Numbered from the stretch's first letter, positions 15,389 through 24,984 are shown. The stretch: 64,000 nt of DNA from Melioribacteraceae bacterium (GCA_027030245.1 JALVFE010000020.1:1-64000); one strand, 5' to 3'. Translations and numbers: made by a program. The notes: generated by a model not told the origin, from the sequence alone.

Positions 15389-15562
15389 ATGAACGAATCA
15401 AACATAAATAAGAACGACCTTTTGGAAGACTTCATTCAACCTGAAATATTTGAAGAAAAAAACGTTTTCTTCAAAAATATGAAGCGGGATATGTTTATAA
15501 AATTAGCATTAACCCTTTTATATTTTACCATACTTTTAAGTTCATTCATTTTGATCAATTAG
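15389..15562 (+). CDS. Small single-pass membrane protein
   Basis: 57 aa beginning at ATG 15389 with GGAGATAA upstream. The first 33 residues are polar and acidic (MNESNINKNDLLEDFIQPEI), followed by a basic turn (KNMKRD) and one hydrophobic helix at about 36-56 (LALTLLYFTILLSSFILI). So a short cytoplasmic tail anchored by a C-terminal membrane helix. Precedes mltG by 88 bases in the same direction. No family recognised; good codon structure and ribosome site support it. Confidence 0.6.
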   Translation: MNESNINKNDLLEDFIQPEIFEEKNVFFKNMKRDMFIKLALTLLYFTILLSSFILIN

Positions 15563-15650
15563 AGATAAAATAGTTTTTAGCCTTTCTCAAAAAATCTATA
15601 ATTAATTTCATATATTTTCGCATCGGATTAATGAAATAACTGCGGAATTT

Positions 15651-16679
15651 ATGAAGTATTTTAGTTTGAGTAAAAACGATTTGTACATTTTTGCCGGTGC
15701 GTTTGGCTTTTTTTTGGGTATTTTGATTTTTACATTTTATTTCCCCAATTATTACAACGGTGAAGGTCCGGTAAAATTTGAAATCAGGCAAGGCGAAACA
15801 TTAAATCAAGTAATAGATGAACTATATCTGCGCGGTATAATTCCAAGCAAAAGGAATATGAAAATTGCCGCATTGATAAGCGGTTCCGAAAAAAAAGTTA
15901 AAGCCGGATTTTACGAAATTCCGAACGGAGTAAGTTATTTAAAATTACTTGAAATTCTAACCGAAGGACAACCCCTTCCTCAAAAACTTGTTACCATTCA
16001 AGAAGGAATTTGGCAAGAGAAATTAGCCCAATTGCTCGAAGATGAAATGGGCATCAGCTCCGGTAAATTTATGAAGCTTAGCCGCGATAAAAAATTTATA
16101 CGCTCCCTCGGATTAAATGTAAATTATTTGGAAGGTTATTTGCTTCCCGAAACCTATTATTTTTACGTTGGCAGCACCGAAGAAGACATAATCAAAAAGC
16201 TAAGCAGCGAAATGCAAAAATTCCTTTCAAAGCCCGAATATATTGAGCAAATGAAAAAATTAAAAATGACCAAGCACCAAATACTTACAATGGCTTCCAT
16301 TATTGACGGCGAATCGAATAACGTAAATGAATTCAGAAGAATTGCGGGCGTTTATTACAATAGATTAAAAAGGGGAATGTTGCTCCAAGCCGATCCTACT
16401 ATTCAATACATTGTCAGGCACAGGAGAAAAAAGGTTAACAAAATATATTATAAAGATTTGGAAATCGATTCACCGTTTAACACCTATAAATATCCCGGTC
16501 TGCCGCCCGCACCGATTAATAATCCCGGGAAAGATGCAATCCGTGCAGCCCTTTATCCGGAAGAACACGATTATTATTATTTTGTTGCAGATGGAAATGG
16601 TGGACATATTTTCTCGCGTACGCATTCCCAACATTTGCGTAACGTAAGAAGATACAGAGCTTGGAGAGATTCGAGATGA
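15651..16679 (+). CDS. mltG: Endolytic murein transglycosylase MltG
   Basis: 342 aa. N-terminal membrane anchor (residues 10-32), LysM-like segment (FEIRQGETLNQVIDELYLRG), then the YceG/MltG catalytic domain with EGYLLPETYYF, MASIIDGESNN, VYYNRLKRGMLLQADPTIQY and PGLPPAPINNPG. MltG cuts nascent peptidoglycan strands at the cytoplasmic membrane. In the usual ASI(V/I)EKE motif the first Glu is Asp here (ASIIDGES); the second Glu is kept. The stop codon overlaps the ATG of the next lipoprotein gene (ATGA), so the two are co-translated. Confidence 0.93.
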   Translation: MKYFSLSKNDLYIFAGAFGFFLGILIFTFYFPNYYNGEGPVKFEIRQGETLNQVIDELYLRGIIPSKRNMKIAALISGSEKKVKAGFYEIPNGVSYLKLLEILTEGQPLPQKLVTIQEGIWQEKLAQLLEDEMGISSGKFMKLSRDKKFIRSLGLNVNYLEGYLLPETYYFYVGSTEEDIIKKLSSEMQKFLSKPEYIEQMKKLKMTKHQILTMASIIDGESNNVNEFRRIAGVYYNRLKRGMLLQADPTIQYIVRHRRKKVNKIYYKDLEIDSPFNTYKYPGLPPAPINNPGKDAIRAALYPEEHDYYYFVADGNGGHIFSRTHSQHLRNVRRYRAWRDSR

Positions 16680-18355
16680 AAAAAAATATATTTAGGTTCT
16701 TGATAATTACAATCTCATTTTTGCTTATTGTTAAGTGTGCAAACCAACTTCCGCCACAAGGCGGAGAAGTGGATAAAATTCCCCCCGAAATAATTTCCGT
16801 ATATCCGGCAAACGGTACCGTAAACTATCACGAAAATTATATAGCTCTTGAATTTTCGGAATATGTTGATAAAAGAAGCGTTCAAAATGCATTTTTTATT
16901 TCACCTTACATAGACGGACAAATTGAATTCGATTGGAGCGGAAGGGAAGTGGAGATTATTTTCCCGGATTCCTCTATTAAACCGAATACAACTTATAACG
17001 TAACAATCGGAACGGAAGTAAAAGATATCCACAATAACAATAAAATGATTGCGCCGCTAAATTTTTCTTTTTCCACCGGAGCAAAAATCGATTCGGGAAA
17101 AATTTCAGGCAAAGTTTACGGTGAAAAAGTCGACGGGATAATGATTTTTGCTTACAGATTAAGTGAAGGCAAAGATTTGAATCCGCTAAAAAATAAACCG
17201 GACTACATCTCGCAAGTCGGTGCTGACGGGAATTTTCAAATTACCGGATTGGCAGATGATTACTATCGTATTTACGCTATTGATGATAAATTTAAAGATA
17301 TGCTCTATAACCCGGGAGATGACAGATACGGCGCGCCGTATACGGATGTCAAAATCGGCGGTGATACAAATAAATTCAATAATTTGAATTTTAAGATAAC
17401 GTTGGAAGATACCGTGAAACCTTTCCCGTTAAGCGCAGTGATGACCGATAAAAACCATATCGTTATTGAGTTTAACGAATTTATAGACAGCTCGGCAGTG
17501 AACGGCGGAAATTTTTTAATCGTCGATTCGCTGAATTATACCGAGTACCCGGTTAAATATTTTTTCAAAGGAAAGACCAAAAAATTTAAATATGTTGTGG
17601 CAATCGATTCGGGTTTGCAAAAATCAAATAAGCTTTTTCTTAACATCTTAAATGTTCCGGATATGTCCGGTAATGTTTCCGGACGGCAAAGTATAGAGTT
17701 TTTGTACAACAATAAACCGGATACAAATTATATCGATGTATTAAAGATCAAAACAGATTATGAAAAAAATCTTGTCGATTACTTTCATCCTACGTTAACG
17801 ATTCGGTTTTCCGATGCCGCAGAGAAAGCATCAATAAAAAAATCAATTAATCTGGTTGACGGAAAAGAAAATAAACTTGCTTACCGGTTGCAATTTATAA
17901 ATGATGCGGAAGTGAAAGTTAAAATTCTTGATAAACTCAATTTCAGAAAAAAATATTCGTTGAAAATAAATTTAAATTTGTTGAAAGACCTCGCCGGCAA
18001 CAGCTTGGATTCCGTTTACACGTTTTCGTTCAATTCTGTCAACAAACTTGATTATTCAGGTGTTTCCGGGAAATTTAGAACCCCGCCCGATTCATCTGAA
18101 GATATTATGGTTAAATTATTCTCGGTGGACGATAATAAATTGGAATACAATGGGAAGTTACGTAAAGGTAATTATGAATTTAAAGACGTCTATCCCGGAA
18201 AATATTTTTTATGGTATTTTATAGATTCCGATTCCAGCGGAACGTATAACTACGGAAAAGTTTATCCCTTTCAGCCTTCGGAAAGATTTAATTACTATCC
18301 CGATACATTAAAATTGCGACCCCGTTGGCCTGTAGGTGATATTATTTTGCAATAA
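16676..18355 (+). CDS. Ig-like domain lipoprotein
   Basis: 559 aa from ATG 16676 (an upstream in-frame TTG at 16661 inside mltG is rejected; ATG overlaps the mltG stop). MKKNIFRFLIITISFLLIVKC is a lipoprotein signal with Cys about residue 21, then a Pro-rich linker and a bacterial Ig-like (Big_5/SbsA) domain: PPEIISVYPANGT..NYIALEFSEYVD..PNTTYNVTIGTEVKD. The remaining 400 residues include further repeats of the same kind of strand pattern (HIVIEFNEFIDSSAV; LTIRFSDAAE). Such proteins are outer-membrane or periplasmic; coupling to mltG hints at envelope work, with no known reaction. Confidence 0.85.
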   Translation: MKKNIFRFLIITISFLLIVKCANQLPPQGGEVDKIPPEIISVYPANGTVNYHENYIALEFSEYVDKRSVQNAFFISPYIDGQIEFDWSGREVEIIFPDSSIKPNTTYNVTIGTEVKDIHNNNKMIAPLNFSFSTGAKIDSGKISGKVYGEKVDGIMIFAYRLSEGKDLNPLKNKPDYISQVGADGNFQITGLADDYYRIYAIDDKFKDMLYNPGDDRYGAPYTDVKIGGDTNKFNNLNFKITLEDTVKPFPLSAVMTDKNHIVIEFNEFIDSSAVNGGNFLIVDSLNYTEYPVKYFFKGKTKKFKYVVAIDSGLQKSNKLFLNILNVPDMSGNVSGRQSIEFLYNNKPDTNYIDVLKIKTDYEKNLVDYFHPTLTIRFSDAAEKASIKKSINLVDGKENKLAYRLQFINDAEVKVKILDKLNFRKKYSLKINLNLLKDLAGNSLDSVYTFSFNSVNKLDYSGVSGKFRTPPDSSEDIMVKLFSVDDNKLEYNGKLRKGNYEFKDVYPGKYFLWYFIDSDSSGTYNYGKVYPFQPSERFNYYPDTLKLRPRWPVGDIILQ

Positions 18356-18429
18356 AAACCTTTGCAAAATGAACTTGGTAGTATTTCAAAAATATTAAAT
18401 TAAATATTATAAATTAATACAGATAGAAT

Positions 18430-19080
18430 TTAACCGTTTTCCGTAATTATGACATCGGAATAATCTTTAGCAAGCATATCCTTAATTTTATCGAGCATCG
18501 CATCTTCGGCATGGAAACGGATAATAACTTCCCGTTTACCTTCTTCAACGCCTTGTTTTGTAGTAAGTATGCTGATGCACTTGAATTCGAATTCCCTCAT
18601 TTTGTCGCAGACTTCTTTAATAGAGCCCGGGGCATCGGGAATTGTTAGCGAAACTCTGAAACTCGGAATTCTTGCGCCGGTAATATTTATTAATGCATTG
18701 AATACGTCTTGTTCGGTTAGAATACCGACTAACTTACCGTTTTCAATAACCGGAAGTCCGCCTATTTTATTATCGAACATTAATATCGCGGCTTTTTCGA
18801 TTGTATCGTCCGGCGAAATGGTAATGGGATTTTTTTTCATTATATCTTTTATTTTAATTTTGGAAAGCAAATAATGAACTTCCCAAATATCAAGAGAAGT
18901 AACTTTCGAAGGGGAAGCTTCTTTCAAATCCCTGTCGGATACAATGCCGACCAATTTGTCTTCGCTCATTACCGGAAGACGCCGCACATTATTCCGTTTC
19001 AACGTATGAATAGCTTCGGAAAGTGTAGCATTTTCGTCGATAGTAACTACGTCGGTACTCATCCATCTGCGGACAAACAT
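18430..19080 (-). CDS. CBS-domain pair with ACT domain (AcuB-like)
   Basis: 216 aa. Two CBS motifs (residues about 1-60: VRRWMSTDVVTIDENATLSE..LVGIVSDRDL; about 75-130: IKDIMKKNPITISPDD..LVGILTEQDVF) followed by an ACT-type ligand-binding segment (about 140-216: VSLTIPDAPGSIKEVCDKMREF). CBS pairs bind adenylates, ACT domains bind amino acids or similar small ligands. It is the last gene behind the ABC transporter, 24 bases after livF, and so may sense the imported compound or energy state. AcuB of Bacillus has the same arrangement, but acetoin use is not shown here. Confidence 0.85.
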   Translation of the reverse strand: MFVRRWMSTDVVTIDENATLSEAIHTLKRNNVRRLPVMSEDKLVGIVSDRDLKEASPSKVTSLDIWEVHYLLSKIKIKDIMKKNPITISPDDTIEKAAILMFDNKIGGLPVIENGKLVGILTEQDVFNALINITGARIPSFRVSLTIPDAPGSIKEVCDKMREFEFKCISILTTKQGVEEGKREVIIRFHAEDAMLDKIKDMLAKDYSDVIITENG

Positions 19081-19104
19081 TTTACACCTCTATTTTATTA
19101 AAAT

Positions 19105-19809
19105 TTAAATTCCCAAATACGCTTCGCGAACGTGGTCGTTATTTAAAAGTTCTTTTCCCGTTCCTTCCAGAGTAATCCTGCCGTTTTCGAGAACGTATGC
19201 TCTGTCGCAAAAAGTTAAAGTTGTTTGTACGTTTTGTTCCACAAGTAAAACCGTAACTCCTTGATGCCGAATGCCTTTGATTATGTCAAAAATGTCTTGA
19301 ACCAGAACGGGCGCCAAACCGAGACTTGGTTCATCGAGCATCAAAATTCTGGGCAATGACATTAATCCCCGTGCAATAGCGACCATTTGTTGTTCACCGC
19401 CGCTTAATGTTCCGGCAAGTTGTTTTCTTCTTTCTTTTATTCGCGGAAACAACTCGAAACATTTTTCCATTGTTTCGTAACGTTTTTTCTTGGCTTCACC
19501 GTGCAGTGAACCCATAATTAAATTTTCTTCAACGGTCATTTCGTTAAACAGTCTTCTTGCTTCCGGGACGTGGACAATTCCTTTTTTAATAATTTCACTC
19601 GGTTCAATGTTTGCAATCGATTCTCCGTTTAACGTGATATCTCCCGAGCTAATTTTTTGAATTCCGGAAATTGTTTTCAAAACCGAAGATTTACCTGCTC
19701 CGTTCGCGCCAACGAGTACCACTATTTCACCTTCGCGGACTTCGAAAGAGACATCCCAAAGAACTTGTAAATCCCCGTAACTCATATTGATGTTTTCTAC
19801 TTTAAGCAT
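19105..19809 (-). CDS. livF: Branched-chain amino acid-type ABC transporter, ATPase LivF
   Basis: 234 aa. Walker A GANGAGKSS, signature LSGGEQQMVAIARGL, Walker B ILMLDEPSLGLAP and H-loop region VLLVEQNV are intact. The phrase MLKVENINMSYGDLQVLWDV and the EARRLFNEMTVEENL segment are LivF-type. Energises import with LivG. Start overlaps the 3' end of livG by 8 bases. Substrates of this transporter class include branched-chain amino acids, urea and aromatic or short-chain acids, so the actual substrate is open. Confidence 0.93.
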   Translation of the reverse strand: MLKVENINMSYGDLQVLWDVSFEVREGEIVVLVGANGAGKSSVLKTISGIQKISSGDITLNGESIANIEPSEIIKKGIVHVPEARRLFNEMTVEENLIMGSLHGEAKKKRYETMEKCFELFPRIKERRKQLAGTLSGGEQQMVAIARGLMSLPRILMLDEPSLGLAPVLVQDIFDIIKGIRHQGVTVLLVEQNVQTTLTFCDRAYVLENGRITLEGTGKELLNNDHVREAYLGI

Positions 19810-20545
19810 TTAAGTAATTCTCCACGTTGTAATCGGAACCGAGATAAGATTCAATAACCAAAGGATTTTTGGCAACTTCTGCCGGCGTACCTTCGGCAAT
19901 GGTTGCTCCGTGAGCAATAGCATGTATTTTGTCGCTAAGAGTCATTATTACTTTCATAATATGTTCCACGATTAAAACCGTAATTCCAAGTTCATCTCTT
20001 ATTTTTTTTATAATATCAATAGCTTCGTCCAATTCCCCGGGGTTTAATCCCGCCGCAGTTTCGTCTAATAAAATTAATTTAGGTCGTGTTGCCAAAGCTT
20101 TTGCGATTTCCAATCTTTTTCTTCCCCCAATTGGCAAGCTGCCGGCTTTCATGTTTTTCACATCATCAAGATGACAAAATTTAAGAACATCTTGTGCAAC
20201 GGCACGCGCACCGGCAAATGTGGTTTCCCTTGCGAACGCTCCGGCCATTACGTTATCTTCGACGGTTAATCTTTTTAAAGGTTTAACTTTTTGGAAAGTC
20301 CGGCCTATGCCCAGTTGCGCAATTTCGTGTGTTTTTTTATGAGTAATGTCAATCCCTTGAAAGTAAATCTTGCCTTCTGATACCGGGTAATAATGATTTA
20401 TAAGATTAAAAATCGTAGTTTTTCCGCTTCCGTTAGGACCAATTAATCCGAAAATTTCTCCTTCCTTTACGGTAAAAGAAACATGATCGACAGCCATTAA
20501 GCCGCCGAAATTTTTTGTCAAATTATCGAGCTTAAGAATGCTCAT
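19802..20545 (-). CDS. livG: Branched-chain amino acid-type ABC transporter, ATPase LivG
   Basis: 247 aa. Walker A GPNGSGKTT, signature region LPIGGRKRLEIAKAL (a LivG variant of LSGGQ), Walker B LILLDETAAGLNPGE and H-loop VLIVEHIM. The long insertion IGRTFQKVKPLKRLTVEDNVM is typical for LivG. Overlaps livM by four bases (ATGA) and livF by eight. Partner ATPase of LivF. Confidence 0.94.
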   Translation of the reverse strand: MSILKLDNLTKNFGGLMAVDHVSFTVKEGEIFGLIGPNGSGKTTIFNLINHYYPVSEGKIYFQGIDITHKKTHEIAQLGIGRTFQKVKPLKRLTVEDNVMAGAFARETTFAGARAVAQDVLKFCHLDDVKNMKAGSLPIGGRKRLEIAKALATRPKLILLDETAAGLNPGELDEAIDIIKKIRDELGITVLIVEHIMKVIMTLSDKIHAIAHGATIAEGTPAEVAKNPLVIESYLGSDYNVENYLNA

Positions 20546-21537
20546 GAGGAACTCTCCGCTCTTTTTGAAAACTTGAATTTATTTGTTAACAATTCCCAAT
20601 CGCCCATTATTCCGCCAGGTAAATAGAGAATGACAATAATTACCAGCAGTCCAAAAATTAAGGCATGTAATCCGGAAACCCAGTGCGGCGCCAAACCGAA
20701 AATAGCGGAACGGAAAAGTTCTTGAACGAAAACCATAACCACAGCACCGATCGCAGGTCCCCAAATGGTTCCAACTCCGCCTATAATACCGATAAGGATT
20801 GTAATAATCGATATATTATGTAAAGCAAAAACAACTTCGGGATCAATAAAACCCATATAAATCATGTAAAAAGCTCCGGCGGTTCCCGCCCAGAACGTGG
20901 AAATTACCATTGAAATGTTTTTATATTTTTTTGTATTTATTCCAAGTGCGGCGGCTGCATCTTCGTCTTCACGAATTGAAAGGAAATAAAATCCGGCTTT
21001 GCTTTTCATTACTATTTTAACGGAAATAATTGAGAGTATTGCCAAAGCCAATGCAATGAAATAATATGGATATTTCGAAACCCAAGTTGTTGTATACAGA
21101 ATTCCGTTATGTCCGTTGGTAAGCCATTCTTCTTCTCCGAAAACCAATCTTAGAATTTCACCGGTAGCCAAAGTTCCCAATGCAAAGTAAGGACCGCGCA
21201 GTCTGAAAACCAAAATACCAAGTAAGTAACCGAGAATTACCGCTGCCAAGCCACCGTATAATAATCCCCACCAAGGTGAAATTTTATAATGGAAATATGG
21301 CAAGGCCGCGGCGTAAGCTCCAATACCAAAATAAGCGGCATGACCGAAAGAAACTTGACCCGTATAACCTGCCAATAAGTTCCAGGAATTTCCGAGCATT
21401 ACCCACATCATTATAAAGATTAGAAGTCCTTGAATATAAAAAGAATCGAAGAAGATAAAAGGAAGAACGACCGCACCCAAAAAAATCAGATATTCGGACT
21501 TTGTTAATTTGAGTAATTTAGTTTTTTCTTTTTCCAT
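20542..21537 (-). CDS. livM: Branched-chain amino acid-type ABC transporter, permease LivM
   Basis: 331 aa with eight or so hydrophobic helices. The segments SWNLLAGYTGQVSFGHAAYFGIGAYAAA and GPYFALGTLATGEILRLVF, and AAAALGINTKKYKNISMVIS (coupling loop to the ATPases), are LivM hallmarks. Forms the membrane channel with LivH. 8 bases separate it from livH. Confidence 0.94.
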   Translation of the reverse strand: MEKEKTKLLKLTKSEYLIFLGAVVLPFIFFDSFYIQGLLIFIMMWVMLGNSWNLLAGYTGQVSFGHAAYFGIGAYAAALPYFHYKISPWWGLLYGGLAAVILGYLLGILVFRLRGPYFALGTLATGEILRLVFGEEEWLTNGHNGILYTTTWVSKYPYYFIALALAILSIISVKIVMKSKAGFYFLSIREDEDAAAALGINTKKYKNISMVISTFWAGTAGAFYMIYMGFIDPEVVFALHNISIITILIGIIGGVGTIWGPAIGAVVMVFVQELFRSAIFGLAPHWVSGLHALIFGLLVIIVILYLPGGIMGDWELLTNKFKFSKRAESSS

Positions 21538-21545
21538 AATCGTAC

Positions 21546-22421
21546 CTAAACTTTTGTAAGTCGTTTTAGTCCGCCGGGGAAGAAGACCAAAACAATTAAA
21601 AAGATAACCAACCCCACAGCGTCTCTGTAACCCGAAGAAATATATGTAGCTCCGAATGTTTCGGCAACACCCAAAACCAAACCGCCGGCAATTGCGCCTA
21701 CCGTTGATCCGAGTCCGCCTAAAATTGTTATAACGAATGCTTTAACTGTAAACAAAGGACCTACATCCGGATATAAATAATAAACCGGCAAAAGCAGTGA
21801 TCCTGCTGCGGCATCTAAAGCACTACCCAAACCGTAGGTAAGAATAGTAATCTTTGCGGAACTTATTCCCATTAAAGTGGCGGCTATTTTATCTTGAGCG
21901 GTTGCCCTAATCGAACGTCCCAAGTCTGTTCTTCTTAAAAGAACGTATAATCCGACGGTTAAAAAGATTGCAATGACGAATGCGATAACGAGTGGGACGT
22001 GGAATGAAATTCCCGCAACATGCCAAGCCTTATCGGTGTAACTTGTTTGAATTGATCTGTAATTACTGGTAAAAATGAATCGGGCCAATTCAACTAACAC
22101 CATTCCGATGCCGACCGTCATAAGTACTTGATTTTCCGGGAGAATAGATTCTTTTTCTATCAAAGGATGAAGAAGGTATTTGCTTAAGCCTTCGGCAAAT
22201 ACAAAGATAAAAGGAATTGTAATAAATATTGAAAGATAAGGATCGATTCCGAAATATTTCCATAGTACCCAAGTTACATACATTGCAACCATTAGGATTT
22301 GACCGTGCGCGAGGTTAATTATTTTAAGTACGCCCATAATGAGCGTCATTCCTATTCCAATGATTGCATAGAGACCACCGATTAGCAATCCTGAAATTAG
22401 AGATTGCAAAAATACATCCAT
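21546..22421 (-). CDS. livH: Branched-chain amino acid-type ABC transporter, permease LivH
   Basis: 291 aa. MDVFLQSLISGLLIGGLYAIIGIGMTLIMG, then KIINLAHGQILMVAMY, RSIRATAQDKIAATLMGI (EAA-like coupling loop) and TILGGLGSTVGAIAGGLVLG define LivH. The gene begins 86 bases after the substrate-binding protein gene, with a hairpin in the gap that probably lets the binding protein be made in excess. Confidence 0.94.
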   Translation of the reverse strand: MDVFLQSLISGLLIGGLYAIIGIGMTLIMGVLKIINLAHGQILMVAMYVTWVLWKYFGIDPYLSIFITIPFIFVFAEGLSKYLLHPLIEKESILPENQVLMTVGIGMVLVELARFIFTSNYRSIQTSYTDKAWHVAGISFHVPLVIAFVIAIFLTVGLYVLLRRTDLGRSIRATAQDKIAATLMGISSAKITILTYGLGSALDAAAGSLLLPVYYLYPDVGPLFTVKAFVITILGGLGSTVGAIAGGLVLGVAETFGATYISSGYRDAVGLVIFLIVLVFFPGGLKRLTKV

Positions 22422-22452
22422 CGAAATCCTCGAATTTAGTTTTTATTTGGAA

Positions 22453-22479
22453 GTGACGGAAACCATAGATTTCCGCCAC
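22453..22479 (-). promoter_or_regulatory. Intercistronic hairpin after the substrate-binding protein gene
   Basis: On the minus strand GTGGCGGAAA pairs with TTTCCGTCAC (one G-T pair) around a 7-base loop. Located between the binding-protein stop and livH. No T-run follows directly. Hairpins in this place usually protect the upstream mRNA and reduce downstream expression. Confidence 0.6.
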
Positions 22480-22507
22480 CTCGAATACAGAATTGATTAG
22501 AACTTTA

Positions 22508-23752
22508 TTACAGACCCCAAACAGATTTCCAATCAATCGGATACATGAATTTAGCATTTGCAAGGTTTTTCGGCCAGATTAATTTCAGTTCGCCGTTAAT
22601 CCATTGCACAACATAAGTATCCATTTTGTTTTGATGGATTTTTTTGCCATAAGAAGTAAATTTAACGGGACCGAAAACGGTCATCATATTTGTTTCGTCG
22701 AGAGCTTTTTTAATTGTCTCCGGTGTGTATTCCCCGTTACATCTTTTCAGCACGTCTGCAACAACATAAGCAGCGGAATAAGCTTCCGCACCGTGGTAAT
22801 CGGGACCGTCTCCGCCGTATTTTTTAACATATTTGTCATAATATTCTTTTGCGCCCTTAATCGGCAGAGTTTGATGCCAAAGTGTTGCCGAGATAACGCC
22901 CTCGGAAGCTTCTCCAGCGTTTTCTTTAAATGCAGGCATAGTAAATCCGGCACCGGCTCCAACAAATATTTTAGGAGTGGTGAATCCTAATTCTCTGCTT
23001 TGTTTCATTAATAGGGCGGCATCCATAACGTAAGAAATCATATAAACCATATCCGGTTTGGTTTTTCTGGCGTTCATTAGTAATGGTTTGAAATCGACTG
23101 TTCCGCTTGAATATGACTCGTTGCCCAGAACCTTGATACCGAGTTTATCACATGTTTTCGCAAAAGATTTAGCCCCTTTGGTTCCAAAAGCAGAATTTTC
23201 ATGAATAATAAATGCCGAAGTGGGTTTCACAACTTCTTTCAATAATCCTTCCAAACCGGATGCGTATTCCGATACGGGCGGATTGAGACGGTAAATGTAG
23301 AATTTATCGCCGTCTTTTGTTGTTAAATCAAATGCTTCAGGTTCTGTTATTTTATCAACCGAGCCGGTATTTACCAAGAACGGAATTCTATGTTGTTGTG
23401 CAACAGCCGCTGCCGCAAAAGTTACGGAAGAACTATAACCGCCGGCAAGCATCGGAACTTTATCTTGCACAATTAACTTTTCCGCTCCAGCTCTTCCAAC
23501 ATCGGGTTTACCGGTATCGTCTTCATAAATAAATTCTATCGGGCGGCCGTTGATTCCGCCGTTTGCATTAATTTCTTCTTTGGCTAATTCGTAGGAATTT
23601 TTTTCCATTTCACCGAAGTTTGCCTGAGAACCAGTCAAGGGAAGCAAAACACCTATTTTGATTGGTCCGCTATCGGATTTCCCGCAACTATTTAGTCCCA
23701 CTGCCATACCTACAATTAAAAGCAGAGAGACCAATAATTTAGTTAATTTCAT
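22508..23752 (-). CDS. ABC transporter substrate-binding lipoprotein (LivK class)
   Basis: 414 aa. Lipoprotein signal with lipobox LNSC (Cys about 23) then PIKIGVLLPLTGSQANFGEMEKNSYELA, the periplasmic-binding-protein type 1 start used by Leu/Ile/Val and related transporters. Conserved INGRPIEFIYEDDTGKPD and YHGAEAYSAAYVVADVL follow. It should capture the substrate in the periplasm and deliver it to LivHM. The gene lies 39 bases after the porin gene, in the same operon. The ligand cannot be named from sequence. Confidence 0.9.
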   Translation of the reverse strand: MKLTKLLVSLLLIVGMAVGLNSCGKSDSGPIKIGVLLPLTGSQANFGEMEKNSYELAKEEINANGGINGRPIEFIYEDDTGKPDVGRAGAEKLIVQDKVPMLAGGYSSSVTFAAAAVAQQHRIPFLVNTGSVDKITEPEAFDLTTKDGDKFYIYRLNPPVSEYASGLEGLLKEVVKPTSAFIIHENSAFGTKGAKSFAKTCDKLGIKVLGNESYSSGTVDFKPLLMNARKTKPDMVYMISYVMDAALLMKQSRELGFTTPKIFVGAGAGFTMPAFKENAGEASEGVISATLWHQTLPIKGAKEYYDKYVKKYGGDGPDYHGAEAYSAAYVVADVLKRCNGEYTPETIKKALDETNMMTVFGPVKFTSYGKKIHQNKMDTYVVQWINGELKLIWPKNLANAKFMYPIDWKSVWGL

Positions 23753-23791
23753 AACTTCACCTCCCAGTTATTAAATACATGATTACTCAAA

Positions 23792-24802
23792 TTAAAATAC
23801 AAATTGTGCCATAATATAAAATACATTATTATCCGGTGGATTATCCCAAGCTTCGTTGTGAATTACATAAGCTGCGGTAATTTTTGCATTGTTCCAGTGA
23901 TCCGGGAAAAATGAATGTGTAATACCAAAAGTAATGAATGTTTCTTCATCTTTATCGACATCGGTATTATTGTCAAATTGTTCGTAACGGGCAACTAATT
24001 CCATGCATTTGGTAATCCTGTAACCCAAGAATGCATAATAACCTGCCGAAGAAACATCCGTCGGTCCGTTTTTATCGGTCCATCCGATATATTCCAATTT
24101 AACTCTTAACGGTTTTGGTTCATAATAAATGTAACCGTTAAACGAGGAATAATCGTTTACGTAAGTATTTCCCATACCGTAGTAACCGCCAACTTCCAAA
24201 CCTTTTAATTGTTTCGGTTTGTAATTAACCATACCGCTAATTGCAATGCCTTGCAATTGTAAATGTGCCGTACTTTTGTGTGAAGGTTTAATATTGGCTG
24301 CTCCGGCTCCATTGTGCAGAGTTAAATTAAATCCGAACCCGTTAACTTTGCCCATAAATGCCAAACCGTAATCCCTGTAATCGCCACCTATAGTTGCTTT
24401 ACCCCATTTTTGTGCGGAAACCGGACGTTCGACGATGTCGATTTTTGTATGGGAAGTTAATCCCGCTGCTCTAACGCCGGCGCCAATAAAACGGCCAACT
24501 CTGATTTGTGCAGCTTTCGAGATATGATACTCGATTCTTGCGTCGAGTAATTTCGGACTTGTTAATTCTGCTTGAACAAATGCCTTGATGTTTTTGCTTA
24601 AGCTGGCTTTCAGTCTTGCTCTAACTCTTCTTAATCCAAATCCGATTTGACTGGTATCGGTATTTGTTTGAGCCATACTTGCCCATGCTTGAACGGTTCC
24701 GTTTACTTTCACCTTAGGTTCGAATCCATTTTGAGCTAATAAAGTAGATGAAATAAATGCTAAAACAAGAACAGTTGTTAAAAAGAATGAAACTCTTTTC
24801 AT
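23792..24802 (-). CDS. Outer-membrane porin (phosphate-selective porin O/P superfamily-like)
   Basis: 336 aa with signal peptide (MKRVSFFLTTVLVLAFIS, cut near LLAQ). The mature chain is made of alternating amphipathic strands with aromatic ends (KVKVNGTVQAWASM, RRVRARLKASLSKNIKAFVQAEL, RIEYHISKAAQIRVGRF, GYYAFLGYRITKCMELVARYEQF) and terminates in Phe (YIMAQFVF), as outer-membrane beta-barrels do. First gene after the sigma-54 promoter at 24877. Likely the outer-membrane entry route for the compound taken up by the ABC transporter. Confidence 0.85.
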   Translation of the reverse strand: MKRVSFFLTTVLVLAFISSTLLAQNGFEPKVKVNGTVQAWASMAQTNTDTSQIGFGLRRVRARLKASLSKNIKAFVQAELTSPKLLDARIEYHISKAAQIRVGRFIGAGVRAAGLTSHTKIDIVERPVSAQKWGKATIGGDYRDYGLAFMGKVNGFGFNLTLHNGAGAANIKPSHKSTAHLQLQGIAISGMVNYKPKQLKGLEVGGYYGMGNTYVNDYSSFNGYIYYEPKPLRVKLEYIGWTDKNGPTDVSSAGYYAFLGYRITKCMELVARYEQFDNNTDVDKDEETFITFGITHSFFPDHWNNAKITAAYVIHNEAWDNPPDNNVFYIMAQFVF

Positions 24803-24876
24803 AACTCTCCTCCAAAATAATTTTTAAAATAAAACTCCCACGTTCGAGGCTGTAATAAAGTGGTTACAAGTATATA

Positions 24877-24892
24877 GGCAAAGGTTATGCCA
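24877..24892 (-). promoter_or_regulatory. Sigma-54 promoter for the porin/ABC operon
   Basis: Minus strand TGGCATAACCTTTGCC: the -24 GG and -12 GC are exactly 10 bases apart and TGGCA..TTGC match the sigma-54 consensus. Start of transcription would be near 24866, about 64 bases before the porin ATG. The adjacent upstream gene encodes a sigma-54 activator, which strengthens the call. Confidence 0.8.
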
Positions 24893-24984
24893 AGATTAAA
24901 GAATTTTTTGCACGTTAATTTTCTGAAATTTTGAAGGAAATTCAGATTTGGGGATATGCTGTCTTTTTTAGGAAGGAAAAACCT

